In this document: piece by piece, positions 17,978 through 27,114 of the stretch
How positions within the stretch are numbered: position 1 is the first letter of the stretch
Layout: the number at the start of each line of letters is the position of its first letter
From: Nitrospinaceae bacterium
Lineage (GTDB): Bacteria; Nitrospinota; Nitrospinia; Nitrospinales; Nitrospinaceae
Length of the DNA stretch: 49,725 nt
Assembly (NCBI GenBank): GCA_024644405.1
Contig: JAHELC010000014.1
Span: forward strand, 1 to 49,725
Direction of reading: 5' to 3'
The notes under the pieces: generated by a model
The model's database searches: none
Told to the model about the DNA's origin: nothing
Seen by the model: the letters and a program-made list of their open reading frames with translations, nothing else
Translations under genes and position numbers: made by a program

Positions 17978-19638
17978 AACCCAAAAGAACCGATGAACTG
18001 ACCGACCGCGAGAAGGCCATCCTCATCCCTTACCTGACGGACGTGGAAGCGAAGGTGTTTTCTCTGAAAAATCTCAACCCGGAAGTGATCGGCGCGGCCC
18101 TGGCGCGTTACAGCCGGGCACCGACCGGATTCAAGGAAACGGTGGCGCGCGAGTTCCTCAATCCCGACGGCACGCCCAACGACGTCAAGGGCAGTGAAAT
18201 GATCGACCGCGTCGTCAACAAGTTCGGCGACGAGTCGGTGGCGGAATTGGCGGTCGCCCCCTTGTGCATCGAGGAAATATCCAACCTCATGACGAAAATC
18301 ATCGAGGACTGCCGGATCGGCGGTTCGCCCATCGAAGAGTCCACCCGCTACGTGTTGTACGACCAGCAGCGGGAAGGGCGGTGGCGCTATGTGTGTCCCG
18401 CCAACATCATGGCGTCCGGCCTGAAAGATTCGTATGTGCAGACCATGGATTTTATTTTTGAGACTTATGCGTCCATGGTCGAACCGATGCAGGAACTCTT
18501 CCGAAAACGTTTGCCGGCGGAGCAGTTTAAAATCGAAGTGGACCGGAAGGGCGGCACCGAAAAAGCGGGGTCCAATGATCTTGCAGACGATAACGAGCGA
18601 AGGGCGCACCGCATCGCCTACAACTTCACCATCCGCAGTGCGGCGTGCGACGTAATCCGGTGCATCCTGCCTGCCGCGACTCAGGCGAATATGGGAATTG
18701 TCGGCAACGGCCGGTTTTTTTCCGGACTCATTTCCAAACTCCTGAGCCAGGATTTGAGCGAGGCGCAGGACCTGGCCGGGAAGATCAAGGAAGCGCTGGA
18801 CTCGCAGATTCCAACGTTCATCAAGCGTGCCGCCAGAAACGATTACCGGGTCGAGACCGACCGCGCCCTGCAGACTCTGTGCGATGACTTGTTTCAAGGG
18901 GTATCGATTGAATCGGCGCCCGAAGTGGTACTGCTGGAAGATAAAAATGAGGATTATTCGATCAATCTATTGGCATCCATGATTTTTCCATACGTCCAGC
19001 ACCCGACCGAACAGATTCGCAGCATCGTCCGCGCGTTGCCGGATGCCAGGCGAAAGGAAATTTTTGCGGTGTACATCGGTGAACGGCGATCAAAACGGGA
19101 CCGCCCGGGCCGCGCACTGGAATACGGGTATCCGATCAATTTCGACATCGTCGCCGGTTTTGCCGAATACCGCGACCTGCAGAGGCATCGCATGTTGACC
19201 CAGCAGCGGCAGGACATGGGGGTGTTGCTCGGCTATTCGATACCCGAAGAGATTCAGGAAATCGGCAAAGGCGAAGTGGCGCAGGAATGTTTCGAACGGG
19301 CGGAGAGCCTGTACAACGATTTACGGCGCACCGGGATGCGGGCCGAAGCGCAATACGCCTCCCTGTTCAATCATTTTATCCGGTGGAACATGGGGATGAA
19401 CCTGAGGGAGCTGGGCCATTTCACCGAACTGCGTACGCAGAAGGCGGGGCATCCCAAGTACCGCCGCGTCAGCCAGACCATGGCGAAATTGTATCTGCAG
19501 AGGCATCCGGAAATGGAGCCGGTGTTAAGGTTTGTGGATCACAACGATTACGATCAGGGCATCACCCGCGCCGAACAGGAGGCCCGCACCGCCCGCAAGA
19601 GCCTCGCCTCCGGCGTCTTCGACGATATGGATGAATAG
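17974..19638 (+). CDS. Tandem ThyX-like (FAD-dependent thymidylate synthase family) protein
   Basis: 554 aa, about twice the usual ThyX length. The first half (residues ~35-285) has a ThyX-like core: ALARYS, GDESVAELA, EESTRYVLYD with S123 and R125, and R229 in IRCILP, but EDCR where RHR is expected. The second half (~380-525) has the canonical RHR at 404-406 (DLQRHRMLTQQRQ) and a substrate-Arg-like R487 in HFTELRTQK, but lacks the S-x-R-Y and Arg-x-x-LP features. The halves look complementary, as in an obligate fused pseudo-dimer. If active, it would use FAD, NADPH and methylene-THF to make dTMP. ATG overlaps the preceding stop (ATGA). No thyA or second thyX is in the window. Confidence 0.78.
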   Translation: MKPKRTDELTDREKAILIPYLTDVEAKVFSLKNLNPEVIGAALARYSRAPTGFKETVAREFLNPDGTPNDVKGSEMIDRVVNKFGDESVAELAVAPLCIEEISNLMTKIIEDCRIGGSPIEESTRYVLYDQQREGRWRYVCPANIMASGLKDSYVQTMDFIFETYASMVEPMQELFRKRLPAEQFKIEVDRKGGTEKAGSNDLADDNERRAHRIAYNFTIRSAACDVIRCILPAATQANMGIVGNGRFFSGLISKLLSQDLSEAQDLAGKIKEALDSQIPTFIKRAARNDYRVETDRALQTLCDDLFQGVSIESAPEVVLLEDKNEDYSINLLASMIFPYVQHPTEQIRSIVRALPDARRKEIFAVYIGERRSKRDRPGRALEYGYPINFDIVAGFAEYRDLQRHRMLTQQRQDMGVLLGYSIPEEIQEIGKGEVAQECFERAESLYNDLRRTGMRAEAQYASLFNHFIRWNMGMNLRELGHFTELRTQKAGHPKYRRVSQTMAKLYLQRHPEMEPVLRFVDHNDYDQGITRAEQEARTARKSLASGVFDDMDE

Positions 19639-19680
19639 GGAATCAATGCGCACCTGGAGGATTGTTCGGGAGTTGGTTTT

Positions 19681-21084
19681 TTAAGCAGAGGAATTTTTTT
19701 TGAACACGACTTTGTTGCGCCCGCTGTTTTTGGCTTCGTAGAGACATTCGTCAGCCTGCTTGATCACATCATCCATTTCCAGGCCTTTGTTGTTGTACAC
19801 ACTCAGGCCGAAGCTGAGAGTGACGGGAATTTTCTTATCCTTGTAAACAAAAACCTCGCTTTCGATCCTGTCTCTTAATTTTTCCGCAAGAATCGCCCCG
19901 TTCCCCAGATCCGTTTCCGGGAGCAGGATGATAAATTCTTCTCCGCCCCAACGCGAGACAATATCCTGTTTACGGGAATTGTCTTTCAGCATCCGGGCGA
20001 TGTCGGTCAGTATCTGATCGCCCGCATCGTGGCCGAAGGTATCGTTGATCTCTTTGAAGTGATCAATGTCGCCCATGATAATGGTAAAAGGATTTTGACT
20101 GCGGTCAAACCGGATTTTCTCGTACTCCAGTTTTTCCGCCAGCCCCCGGCGGTTCGGGAGATCGGTTAAAGGATCGGTGCGCACGGAAATTTCCAGCTTC
20201 TTTTTGAGATCCAGCAATTCCTGAATCAACTGTTCCTGTTTTTCCTGTGCGGCTTTTCTTTCGCTGATGTTTTCCAGAGTGCCGAAAGTAATTTTGCCGT
20301 GGTCGTCAAACAGGAAGCGGGAACGCAACTGCACCCAGACCGATTCTTTGTCGGGCCGTATGATCCGGCATTCGATGGAGATTTCCCGCTCTTCCTTGGC
20401 GGCGACCTCCCAGGTGCGGAACACGGCCTCTTTGTCTTCCGGATGAATGGGCTGCCACCAGGGGTTTCCCAGCGTCTCGGCCATGGGGCGTCCGGTGATA
20501 ATCTGCCAGGCCGGGTTGACGTAGGTCATCAAGTCGTTGGGGTCGGCATGAAAGATTCCGATGGGTGAGGATTGGCTGATTTCCCGGAACCGTTTTTCCC
20601 GCATGCGAAGCTCATTTTCCTGGGCTTTGCGCGCCGTATCATCGATCGCCAGTCCATGGTATTTCACGATGTTCCCAGCCGGATCCAGTATTGGAGTTTC
20701 GTGAATGTCCAACCAGATTTTCTCGCCGCTCTTGCTTTTGATTTCAACATTATAGGGCTTGATATGCTTGCCGCTGTATTGGGGAAATTCCGACCGGAGA
20801 ATCACTTCCTTGTTGGTCAGATGTTCGGTCAGGTATTTTTTCCAGTTTTTCTTGAATTCCTCCGGATCGTAACCCAGAACCTCGCTGACCTTCGGGCTGA
20901 TGTAGGTCAGCGCTCCTTCCGCATTGCGGGCGAAGAAATAGAATCTAAAGATCTTTTCAAAAATAGTGAAGAATTGAGAAAAGTCTTCAGCAAGGAAGTC
21001 AGTTTCCTGAATGTCAAAATTTAGGTCTTCCGGTCTCATTGAATTCACTTTTGAGGCTGAATGCCTGAAAACGGATATTTTCAT
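19681..21084 (-). CDS. PAS-PAS diguanylate cyclase
   Basis: About 467 aa. Two PAS domains with PAC-type ends occupy residues ~40-165 (FYFFARNAEGALTYIS) and ~170-290 (SPIGIFHADPNDLMTYVNPAW, NISERKAAQEK). A short coiled coil (~290-315) and a GGDEF domain follow (TDPLTDLPNRRGL to the C-terminus). The catalytic signature reads RWGGEEF, so it is likely an active diguanylate cyclase making c-di-GMP. No RxxD inhibitory site is evident immediately before it. It is cytoplasmic, with no membrane segment. The ATG at 21084 has AAGG close upstream; an in-frame ATG at 21039 would also retain all domains. It is convergent with the ThyX-like gene, 42 bases apart. Confidence 0.9.
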   Translation of the reverse strand: MKISVFRHSASKVNSMRPEDLNFDIQETDFLAEDFSQFFTIFEKIFRFYFFARNAEGALTYISPKVSEVLGYDPEEFKKNWKKYLTEHLTNKEVILRSEFPQYSGKHIKPYNVEIKSKSGEKIWLDIHETPILDPAGNIVKYHGLAIDDTARKAQENELRMREKRFREISQSSPIGIFHADPNDLMTYVNPAWQIITGRPMAETLGNPWWQPIHPEDKEAVFRTWEVAAKEEREISIECRIIRPDKESVWVQLRSRFLFDDHGKITFGTLENISERKAAQEKQEQLIQELLDLKKKLEISVRTDPLTDLPNRRGLAEKLEYEKIRFDRSQNPFTIIMGDIDHFKEINDTFGHDAGDQILTDIARMLKDNSRKQDIVSRWGGEEFIILLPETDLGNGAILAEKLRDRIESEVFVYKDKKIPVTLSFGLSVYNNKGLEMDDVIKQADECLYEAKNSGRNKVVFKKNSSA

Positions 21085-21609
21085 CACCTTTTTGAGACCC
21101 CGTAAACGTGGAATCCCAATATTTTCCGCTATTTCCTTTAGTTCATTCTAACCCGCAATATCTTTGTTTTCAATTATATTGGGGGAAATCGGCGGATCCG
21201 GCAGGGCGTCCAGAGGTATTAATTATCATGAAAAACCAATGATTTAGAAGACTTTTGGTGAAGCGACGGGATCGCGGATTGCGGTCTCAATTCCGTAATC
21301 CGGCGTTGGCATTCCCTGCCTTCGACAGGCCATGCGACAGAACCCCTGGCCCGGCTTGGCGATCCCATGAGCCCCGGTGCAACGGAGTATTTCTCCTCGG
21401 AGCCGTAGTTCCCGGGCCGCAGACTGCGTTTGGTTTTTGATCTGCAACTTTTTGAGAAATTTTCCATTGAAAAATGGTCATAAACGCGATTGTGTGCTAG
21501 TCTCTAGGGCTTATTTTGGCCTGAATCAATTCTTTTTGACTTGTGACGGGTTTTGGATATTATTCGTTTTCATTTCAAAAAACTCATTCCATAAAAGGGA
21601 TACAGTCAG
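21085..21609. other. 525-bp intergenic region upstream of pntA
   Basis: No convincing gene. Part of it (about 21240-21440) is GC-richer than its surroundings and contains CCTTCGACAGG at ~21319, a short motif also seen at 37111. The open frames here are short, lack an RBS and have unnatural composition, so I read this as a decayed or repeat-derived stretch. The part nearest pntA is AT-rich and holds a good promoter (21536-21563). Confidence 0.5.
21536..21563 (+). promoter_or_regulatory. Sigma-70 promoter of pntA-pntB
   Basis: TTGACT (21536-21541), a 16-base spacer, then TATTAT (21558-21563). The predicted transcript starts near 21570 and would have a leader of about 40 bases before the pntA ATG. 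Confidence 0.65.
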
Positions 21610-23169
21610 ATGAAAATCGGGATTCCCAAAGAAGTCCATGCCGGTGAAAGACGGGTGGCAACAACCCCGGAAGTCGCCGGTCAGCTGATAAAAAAACTGG
21701 GTTTTGAAGTCGCGATTCAGTCCGGTGCCGGGGTGGCCGCTAATTTTGGCGATTCCGCTTATGCCGAAGCCGGCGTGACGGTTGTGGGTGATGCCAAAGC
21801 CATTTGGGACAACAGCGACATCATTTTAAAAGTTCGTGCACCGGAATTTAATCCTGAATTGAAGTCCGAAGAAGTGGACTTGCTCCATGAAAACCAGATA
21901 TTGATCACATTTCTCTGGCCCGCGCAGAATCCGGACCTGTTGAAAAAATTATCTGAGAAAAAAGTTACCGCTCTGGCGATGGACAGCATTCCCCGCATTT
22001 CGCGTGCGCAAAAAATGGATGCCCTCAGTTCCATGGCCAATATTGCCGGATATCGCGCGGTGGTCGAAGCCGCCCAACACTTCGGCCGGTTTTTTACCGG
22101 TCAGATTACCGCCGCAGGCAAAATCCCGCCGGCAAAAGTCATGGTGATCGGTGCAGGGGTTGCGGGTCTATCGGCGATCGGTGCCGCCAACAGTATGGGC
22201 GCCATAGTGCGCGCGTTCGACACGCGTCCGGAAGTTAAAGAACAGGTCGAAAGTATGGATGCGGAATTTCTGGAGCTCGAATTTGAGGAAGAGGGTTCGG
22301 GTACCGGGGGTTATGCCAAAGTCATGAGTAAAGAATTTATAGAGGCGGAAATGGCGCTGTTCGCGGAGCAGGCGAAAGAAGTGGACATTATCATCACCAC
22401 TGCCCTGATTCCCGGTAAACCGGCGCCGGAATTGATTCTGGAGGATATGGTCAAGTCCATGAAGGACGGCAGCGTGATTGTAGACCTTGCCGCAGAGCAG
22501 GGCGGAAACTGCAAGCTCACTCAAGCGGGCCAGGTGGTGCAGGTTCACGGCGTTTCCATAATCGGTTATACCGATCTGCCCAGCCGCCTGCCGACGCAAT
22601 CCAGCCAGCTGTATGGCACCAATTTACGCCATTTGTTGACGGACATGTGCCCGGAGAAAGACGGTAAAGTGGTGGTGAACTTTGAGGATGAAGTGGTCCG
22701 CGGCGCCACTGTAGTTAAAAATGGCGAAATCACCTGGCCGCCACCGGAGCCCAAACTTTCGGCCGCGCCTCCCAAACCCGCGGAGGAGCCTGCCTCGGAA
22801 CTGGTGGTCGAGACGGAAGAGAAGCCGTCCTGGTTGGGACCGGCCATCTCTTTGGGTATTGGGGGTCTGGCTTTGTTCGGACTGGGGGCGGTCGCCCCGG
22901 CATCGTTCATGGCGCACTTCACCGTATTTGTGCTGGCCTGCTTTGTCGGGTACATGGTGATCTGGAATGTCTCGCCGGCGTTGCACACACCGCTCATGAG
23001 CGTGACCAACGCAATCAGCAGCATCATTATCATCGGCGCCTTGCTCCAGATCAGTTCGGGAGAAAAAATCATCATGTGGTTGGCCGGCTTGGCTGTGCTG
23101 ATCACCGCTATTAATATTGCAGGCGGTTTTGCAGTCACACGCCGCATGCTTGAAATGTTTCGCAAATAG
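21610..23169 (+). CDS. pntA: NAD(P) transhydrogenase subunit alpha
   Basis: 519-aa alpha subunit of the proton-translocating transhydrogenase. The NAD(H)-binding domain I (residues 1-~385) starts [20 protein letters not shown] and has the Rossmann motif [18 protein letters not shown] followed by [11 protein letters not shown]. The acidic-pocket loop [10 protein letters not shown] is present. A Pro/Glu-rich linker (~385-415) connects to four transmembrane segments (~420-515). This is the fused PntAA+PntAB arrangement of E. coli, not the split form. It uses the proton gradient to reduce NADP+ with NADH. A good promoter precedes it, and pntB follows after 11 bases with its own RBS. Confidence 0.97.
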   Translation: MKIGIPKEVHAGERRVATTPEVAGQLIKKLGFEVAIQSGAGVAANFGDSAYAEAGVTVVGDAKAIWDNSDIILKVRAPEFNPELKSEEVDLLHENQILITFLWPAQNPDLLKKLSEKKVTALAMDSIPRISRAQKMDALSSMANIAGYRAVVEAAQHFGRFFTGQITAAGKIPPAKVMVIGAGVAGLSAIGAANSMGAIVRAFDTRPEVKEQVESMDAEFLELEFEEEGSGTGGYAKVMSKEFIEAEMALFAEQAKEVDIIITTALIPGKPAPELILEDMVKSMKDGSVIVDLAAEQGGNCKLTQAGQVVQVHGVSIIGYTDLPSRLPTQSSQLYGTNLRHLLTDMCPEKDGKVVVNFEDEVVRGATVVKNGEITWPPPEPKLSAAPPKPAEEPASELVVETEEKPSWLGPAISLGIGGLALFGLGAVAPASFMAHFTVFVLACFVGYMVIWNVSPALHTPLMSVTNAISSIIIIGALLQISSGEKIIMWLAGLAVLITAINIAGGFAVTRRMLEMFRK

Positions 23170-23180
23170 GAGGCGAGGAG

Positions 23181-24578
23181 ATGAATCCAGGTATCGTAAC
23201 CGTCTCTTATATAGGGGCGACCATTCTGTTCATCCTGGCGTTGGGGGGATTGAGCAACCAGGAAACCGCGCGGCGCGGCAATATGTACGGCATCATCGGT
23301 ATGTTCATCGCCCTGGCGGCGACGATTGCCGGAGTCACCGGCAATATCGGTATTCTCATCGGTGGCTTGTTGATTGGCGGCAGTGTCGGCCTTGTTCTGG
23401 CGAAGCGTGTGCAAATGACGGAAATGCCGGAACTGGTTGCCATCCTGCACAGTCTGGTGGGACTGGCGGCGGTGCTGGTCGGGTTTGCCAACTTCATGGA
23501 TCCGGTGTCGCACCATACGGGGATTGAACTGACTATCCATGATATTGAAACGTATTTGGGAATTCTCATTGGAGCGGTCACCTTTTCCGGTTCCATTATC
23601 GCATTTGGGAAACTCAGCGGCAAGATCACGGGTAACCCCATGTTGATCCCGGGCCGGCATTGGCTCAATCTCGGTTTACTCCTGATCACAATTTATGTAT
23701 GTAAAATGTTCGTCGATCAATCCGCTGCGGGTCACGGCGAGGGACTGATTCCCCTGCTGATCATGACCGGCATCGCTCTGCTGTTCGGAATCCATATGGT
23801 CATGGCCATCGGCGGTGCCGATATGCCGGTTGTGGTGTCCATGCTCAACAGTTATTCCGGCTGGGCCGCGGCCGCAACCGGATTCATGCTCAGCAACGAT
23901 CTGCTCATCGTGACCGGCGCACTGGTGGGCAGCAGCGGCGCCATCCTGAGTTACATCATGTGCCGCGCCATGAACCGCAAATTTCTATCCGTCATCGCCG
24001 GGGGTTTCGGAACCACTTCCGGCTCCTCTGCCGCCGCGGCGGAAGGCGAACAGGGTGAGGTAGTGGCGTTGGATCCGCATGAAGTGGCCCAACTGTTGAA
24101 CGATTCCAAAGAGATCATGATCATTCCGGGTTATGGAATGGCAGTCGCCCAGGCCCAGCACATCGTTTACGAGATCACCAAGGCGCTCCGCGCCAAGAAA
24201 ATCAATGTGCGCTTCGGGATTCACCCCGTCGCCGGGCGCATGCCGGGCCACATGAACGTGCTGCTGGCGGAAGCCCGGGTGCCCTATGACATCGTGTACG
24301 AAATGGATGAAATCAACGATGACTTTCCCAATATCGACGTGTCCATTGTCATCGGGGCGAACGATATCGTCAATCCTTCCGCGCAGACGGATCCCAACAG
24401 CCCGATTGCCGGCATGCCGGTTCTCGAATGCTGGAAAGGCCAGACCACCATCGTTTTGAAACGCAGTATGGCAACCGGTTATGCGGGCGTGCAAAACCCG
24501 CTGTTCTTTAAAGAGAATACCCGCATGTTGTTCGGCGATGCCGGAAAAAGCCTGGACGCAGTCTTTAAATCGCTTTAG
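23181..24578 (+). CDS. pntB: NAD(P) transhydrogenase subunit beta
   Basis: 465-aa beta subunit with the membrane domain II (residues ~1-260, about nine helices) and the NADP(H)-binding domain III (~285-465). Domain III motifs are [11 protein letters not shown] (nucleotide-binding loop), [33 protein letters not shown] and [10 protein letters not shown], all typical. An AGGAGG-type RBS overlaps the end of pntA. Together with PntA it forms the membrane proton-pumping transhydrogenase that supplies NADPH. The operon ends at a clear terminator. Confidence 0.97.
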   Translation: MNPGIVTVSYIGATILFILALGGLSNQETARRGNMYGIIGMFIALAATIAGVTGNIGILIGGLLIGGSVGLVLAKRVQMTEMPELVAILHSLVGLAAVLVGFANFMDPVSHHTGIELTIHDIETYLGILIGAVTFSGSIIAFGKLSGKITGNPMLIPGRHWLNLGLLLITIYVCKMFVDQSAAGHGEGLIPLLIMTGIALLFGIHMVMAIGGADMPVVVSMLNSYSGWAAAATGFMLSNDLLIVTGALVGSSGAILSYIMCRAMNRKFLSVIAGGFGTTSGSSAAAAEGEQGEVVALDPHEVAQLLNDSKEIMIIPGYGMAVAQAQHIVYEITKALRAKKINVRFGIHPVAGRMPGHMNVLLAEARVPYDIVYEMDEINDDFPNIDVSIVIGANDIVNPSAQTDPNSPIAGMPVLECWKGQTTIVLKRSMATGYAGVQNPLFFKENTRMLFGDAGKSLDAVFKSL

Positions 24579-24616
24579 CCTTTACGTAGATTCCTCATTA
24601 CAGATTGAGTTAGCCG

Positions 24617-24653
24617 GGTCACCCTGATTACGTCGCTGGGTGGCCTTTTTTTT
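24617..24653 (+). terminator. Rho-independent terminator of pntAB
   Basis: An 8-bp stem (24617-24624 with 24638-24645, one G-T pair), a 13-base loop and a run of eight T (24646-24653). It begins 39 bases after the pntB stop. Confidence 0.88.
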
Positions 24654-24712
24654 GTTCAGCCATTAACACCCCTTAACGCCAGCTCGGCAAGATGGTGTAT
24701 CATTCTTAAAGC

Positions 24713-25021
24713 ATGAAAAACAAAAATAACATTTATCTGGGAATGTTCCTGCTGGGGATGACCGGCGTACTGATCGGCGTTGTCCTGGAAAGTCCCACGG
24801 CTTCCCTGGCCGCTGGAGCGATCGGGACCCTCATCGGAGGCTTCGTCGGCTGGCTGGGCGGCAAGCGTTACCTGGTCATCATCTGTCTGGGTGCTCTCAT
24901 TGGAGCCGCGATAGGATATCAGGCCGGGGATAAAGACATTCTCATCATGGCCGCCGGCTCCGGCGCCGCCATCTCCGGGTTCGTCGCCAACTTCATGGAA
25001 CTGTTCCGGAAAAAACACTGA
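24713..25021 (+). CDS. Small glycine-rich membrane protein
   Basis: 102-aa protein with four closely packed hydrophobic, Gly/Ala-rich segments (for example GMTGVLIGVVLESPTASLAAGAIGTLIGG, split by short turns) and charged ends. The glycine-zipper-like GxxxG pattern suggests tightly packed helices. I recognise no family with confidence. It follows the pntAB terminator and overlaps the upstream region of the SUMF1-fold gene at 25031, so those two may form an operon. RBS is weak. Confidence 0.6.
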   Translation: MKNKNNIYLGMFLLGMTGVLIGVVLESPTASLAAGAIGTLIGGFVGWLGGKRYLVIICLGALIGAAIGYQAGDKDILIMAAGSGAAISGFVANFMELFRKKH

Positions 25022-25030
25022 TTGGACAGG

Positions 25031-25741
25031 ATGAACAGGATTCCAAAAATCTCCTCTTGCATGGTGTTCGCGTTATTAGCTGCTACGACTTCCCACGCTT
25101 TCTCCCAAAATGAAAACATGGTTCTGATTCCCGCCGGCGAATTCCAAATGGGATCCAGAGCCTCAGAGGACGAAACCCCGCACACCGTTCACCTGTCTGC
25201 GTTTATCATCGACAAGTTTGAAGTCACACAAGAGCAGTTTGAGCAAGTCATGGGGAACAATCCGTCCGACTTCAAAGGCACCAACCTGCCGGTCGAGCAG
25301 GTCACCTGGTACGAGGCCCGGGATTACTGCAAGAAGGTTGGAAAGCGTTTGCCGACGGAAGCGGAATGGGAAAAAGCCGCGCGGGCGGCAACCCATACGA
25401 CCTATACCTGGGGGGATACGATTGACGGTGGTTACGCCTGGTACTGGGATAACTCGAAGCGCAGGACGCATCCCGTGGGTACGCGCAAGCCGAACGCCTT
25501 CGGCCTGCACGATATGTCCGGCAACGTCTGGGAATGGGTGGCGGATTATTATGAAGATACTTACTACCAATCCAGCCCGAAAAAGAATCCTGCCGGGCCC
25601 TTCACCAGCAAGTACCGCGTCATTCGCGGCGGATCGTGGCGCGACCTGCCGGATTTCCTGCGCACCACACGCCGGAACTACGATCTCCCTGCCGGCCGCT
25701 TCAACCACATCGGTTTCCGGTGCGCCCGATCTGTAGAATAA
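25031..25741 (+). CDS. Exported SUMF1/FGE-fold protein (second of three)
   Basis: About 236 aa. A signal peptide (MNRIPKISSCMVFALLAATTSHAFS) is followed by a compact FGE-sulfatase domain: MVLIPAGEFQMGS, DKFEVTQEQFEQVMG, QVTWYEARDYCKKVG, KRLPTEAEWEKAARA, LHDMSGNVWEWVADYY, and VIRGGSWRDLPDFLRTTRR. As in the other two copies, the catalytic Cys pair following RGGSW is missing, so it is probably not a formylglycine-generating enzyme. Likely periplasmic; binding or structural role unknown. The ATG at 25031 gives the best signal peptide; a TTG at 25022 is in frame. It is convergent with msrP, only four bases apart. Confidence 0.85.
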   Translation: MNRIPKISSCMVFALLAATTSHAFSQNENMVLIPAGEFQMGSRASEDETPHTVHLSAFIIDKFEVTQEQFEQVMGNNPSDFKGTNLPVEQVTWYEARDYCKKVGKRLPTEAEWEKAARAATHTTYTWGDTIDGGYAWYWDNSKRRTHPVGTRKPNAFGLHDMSGNVWEWVADYYEDTYYQSSPKKNPAGPFTSKYRVIRGGSWRDLPDFLRTTRRNYDLPAGRFNHIGFRCARSVE

Positions 25742-25745
25742 ATGT

Positions 25746-26723
25746 TCAGGAATAAAGGTCGGCAACGAAGTCGCCGTAGCCGTTGTAGAGCTGGGTGAGG
25801 CGGATTTCCCCGGTGCCGATCATCTTCTCTTTGGTCTGCGGCCAGCGGGGATGCGGGATATCCGGGTTGACGTTGGCGGTGAATCCGTATTCGTGCGGTT
25901 GCAATGTGTTCCAGAAAGTTTGCGGTTTGGTGTCGATCAATTCGATGCGCTGAATCGCCTTGATGCTTTTGAAGCCGTACTTCCACGGCGCTATCAGCCG
26001 CACCGGCGCACCGTGCTGTTTCGGGAGCGGGTGACCGTAAACTCCCGTTGTCAGCAGAGTCAATTCGTTCATCGCTTCTTTCACCGTGAGCGCCTCGGAA
26101 TAAGGCCACGGTTGCCAGAACGCGATCTGCCCCTGCGCGGTGAACGGTTCGTGAAACGAAACCAGGCGCACATACCTGGCCTTCGACAGCGGTTTGACGT
26201 CATCGAGCAGCGCTTTCAGTGGAAACCCGGTCCACGGCACCGCCATCGCCCAGGCCTCCACGCACCGGTGCCGGTAAAACCGTTCTTCCAGGTGAAACTT
26301 TTTGAGCAGGTCGTCGAGGTCGTAGGTCTTCGGCTGTTCGACCAGGCCCGTCACCTCCACCTGCCACGGCCGGGTTTTCAGTTTCTGGGCGTGATGGTCC
26401 ACGTCTTCCTTGACCTCGCTGAACTCGTAGTAATTGTTGTAACTGGCCGCCACTGCTTCTTCAGTGACTCGGCGGTCCAGTTTGTAGCGGGTCACGCGCG
26501 TGGCGGGATAGAGTTTCTTTTCCAACGGTGTGAGGTTTGTTTCCGGATGGGCGTTGGTGACTTCCGAGGAACCTGGTGCGCACCCGTACAGGAGACTGGC
26601 GGACAGTGCACCCACCCATCCCATCGCCTGCAACACCTCACGCCGGTTCATGAAGATCGACTCCGGCGTGAGATCATGTTCCGGCATCTCCCAGCCTTTT
26701 GGAATTTTGATGTGGTGAGTCAT
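25746..26723 (-). CDS. msrP: Protein-methionine-sulfoxide reductase catalytic subunit (MsrP/YedY-like)
   Basis: 325-aa molybdopterin oxidoreductase of the sulfite oxidase fold. A Tat signal is present (R27-R28 in MNRREVLQAMG, then a hydrophobic stretch), ending LLYGC, so Cys48 could also be lipidated. The molybdenum-ligand Cys is C154 in YRHRCVEAWAMAVPW, followed by the family's HGAPVRLIAPWKYGFKSIK. MsrP repairs oxidised methionines in periplasmic proteins using electrons from the membrane cytochrome MsrQ. No msrQ is adjacent, so the electron donor must be encoded elsewhere. It is followed upstream (same strand) by cutA. Confidence 0.93.
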   Translation of the reverse strand: MTHHIKIPKGWEMPEHDLTPESIFMNRREVLQAMGWVGALSASLLYGCAPGSSEVTNAHPETNLTPLEKKLYPATRVTRYKLDRRVTEEAVAASYNNYYEFSEVKEDVDHHAQKLKTRPWQVEVTGLVEQPKTYDLDDLLKKFHLEERFYRHRCVEAWAMAVPWTGFPLKALLDDVKPLSKARYVRLVSFHEPFTAQGQIAFWQPWPYSEALTVKEAMNELTLLTTGVYGHPLPKQHGAPVRLIAPWKYGFKSIKAIQRIELIDTKPQTFWNTLQPHEYGFTANVNPDIPHPRWPQTKEKMIGTGEIRLTQLYNGYGDFVADLYS

Positions 26724-26748
26724 TTTTTTACTTTTGCAGGCGCTTGAT

Positions 26749-27102
26749 CTATCGATCAGTTTTTGAATTTGCCCCGCGCGGAGCGGCCGGGACCCAGTCG
26801 TCGATGCCTTTCAGGTACGTTTTGGAGCCCTTCACGACGGGCAAAGCGATCACTTCCGGGACGTCGTAGCTGTGATGTTCCACCACCCATTTCTCAAGCT
26901 CATCGAACATATGGGTGCGGGTTTTAGCGATTAACAGAAATTCGTCATCGACGCACAACTGGTTTTCCCAGTAGTAGGTCGATTTCAACGACGGTACGCT
27001 GTTGACGCAGAATGCCAGCTTGGCCTCGACCAGTCCGCGGCTCAAGGTGTCGGCTTCCTTTTGCGAGGAAGCGGTGATGAGAACCACAATGTACGAATCC
27101 AT
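26749..27102 (-). CDS. cutA: Divalent-cation tolerance protein CutA
   Basis: 117-aa CutA1-family trimeric ferredoxin-like protein. Motifs are VVLITASSQKEADTLSRGLVE, the family YYWENQL core, and the C-terminal HHSYDVPEVIALPVVKG. CutA proteins are linked to copper/divalent metal tolerance, though the bacterial function is still unclear. It lies between msrP and a VTT membrane protein, all on the minus strand with gaps of 12-25 bases, so the three probably form one transcript. Confidence 0.93.
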   Translation of the reverse strand: MDSYIVVLITASSQKEADTLSRGLVEAKLAFCVNSVPSLKSTYYWENQLCVDDEFLLIAKTRTHMFDELEKWVVEHHSYDVPEVIALPVVKGSKTYLKGIDDWVPAAPRGANSKTDR

Positions 27103-27114
27103 AAGGCACCGGAA

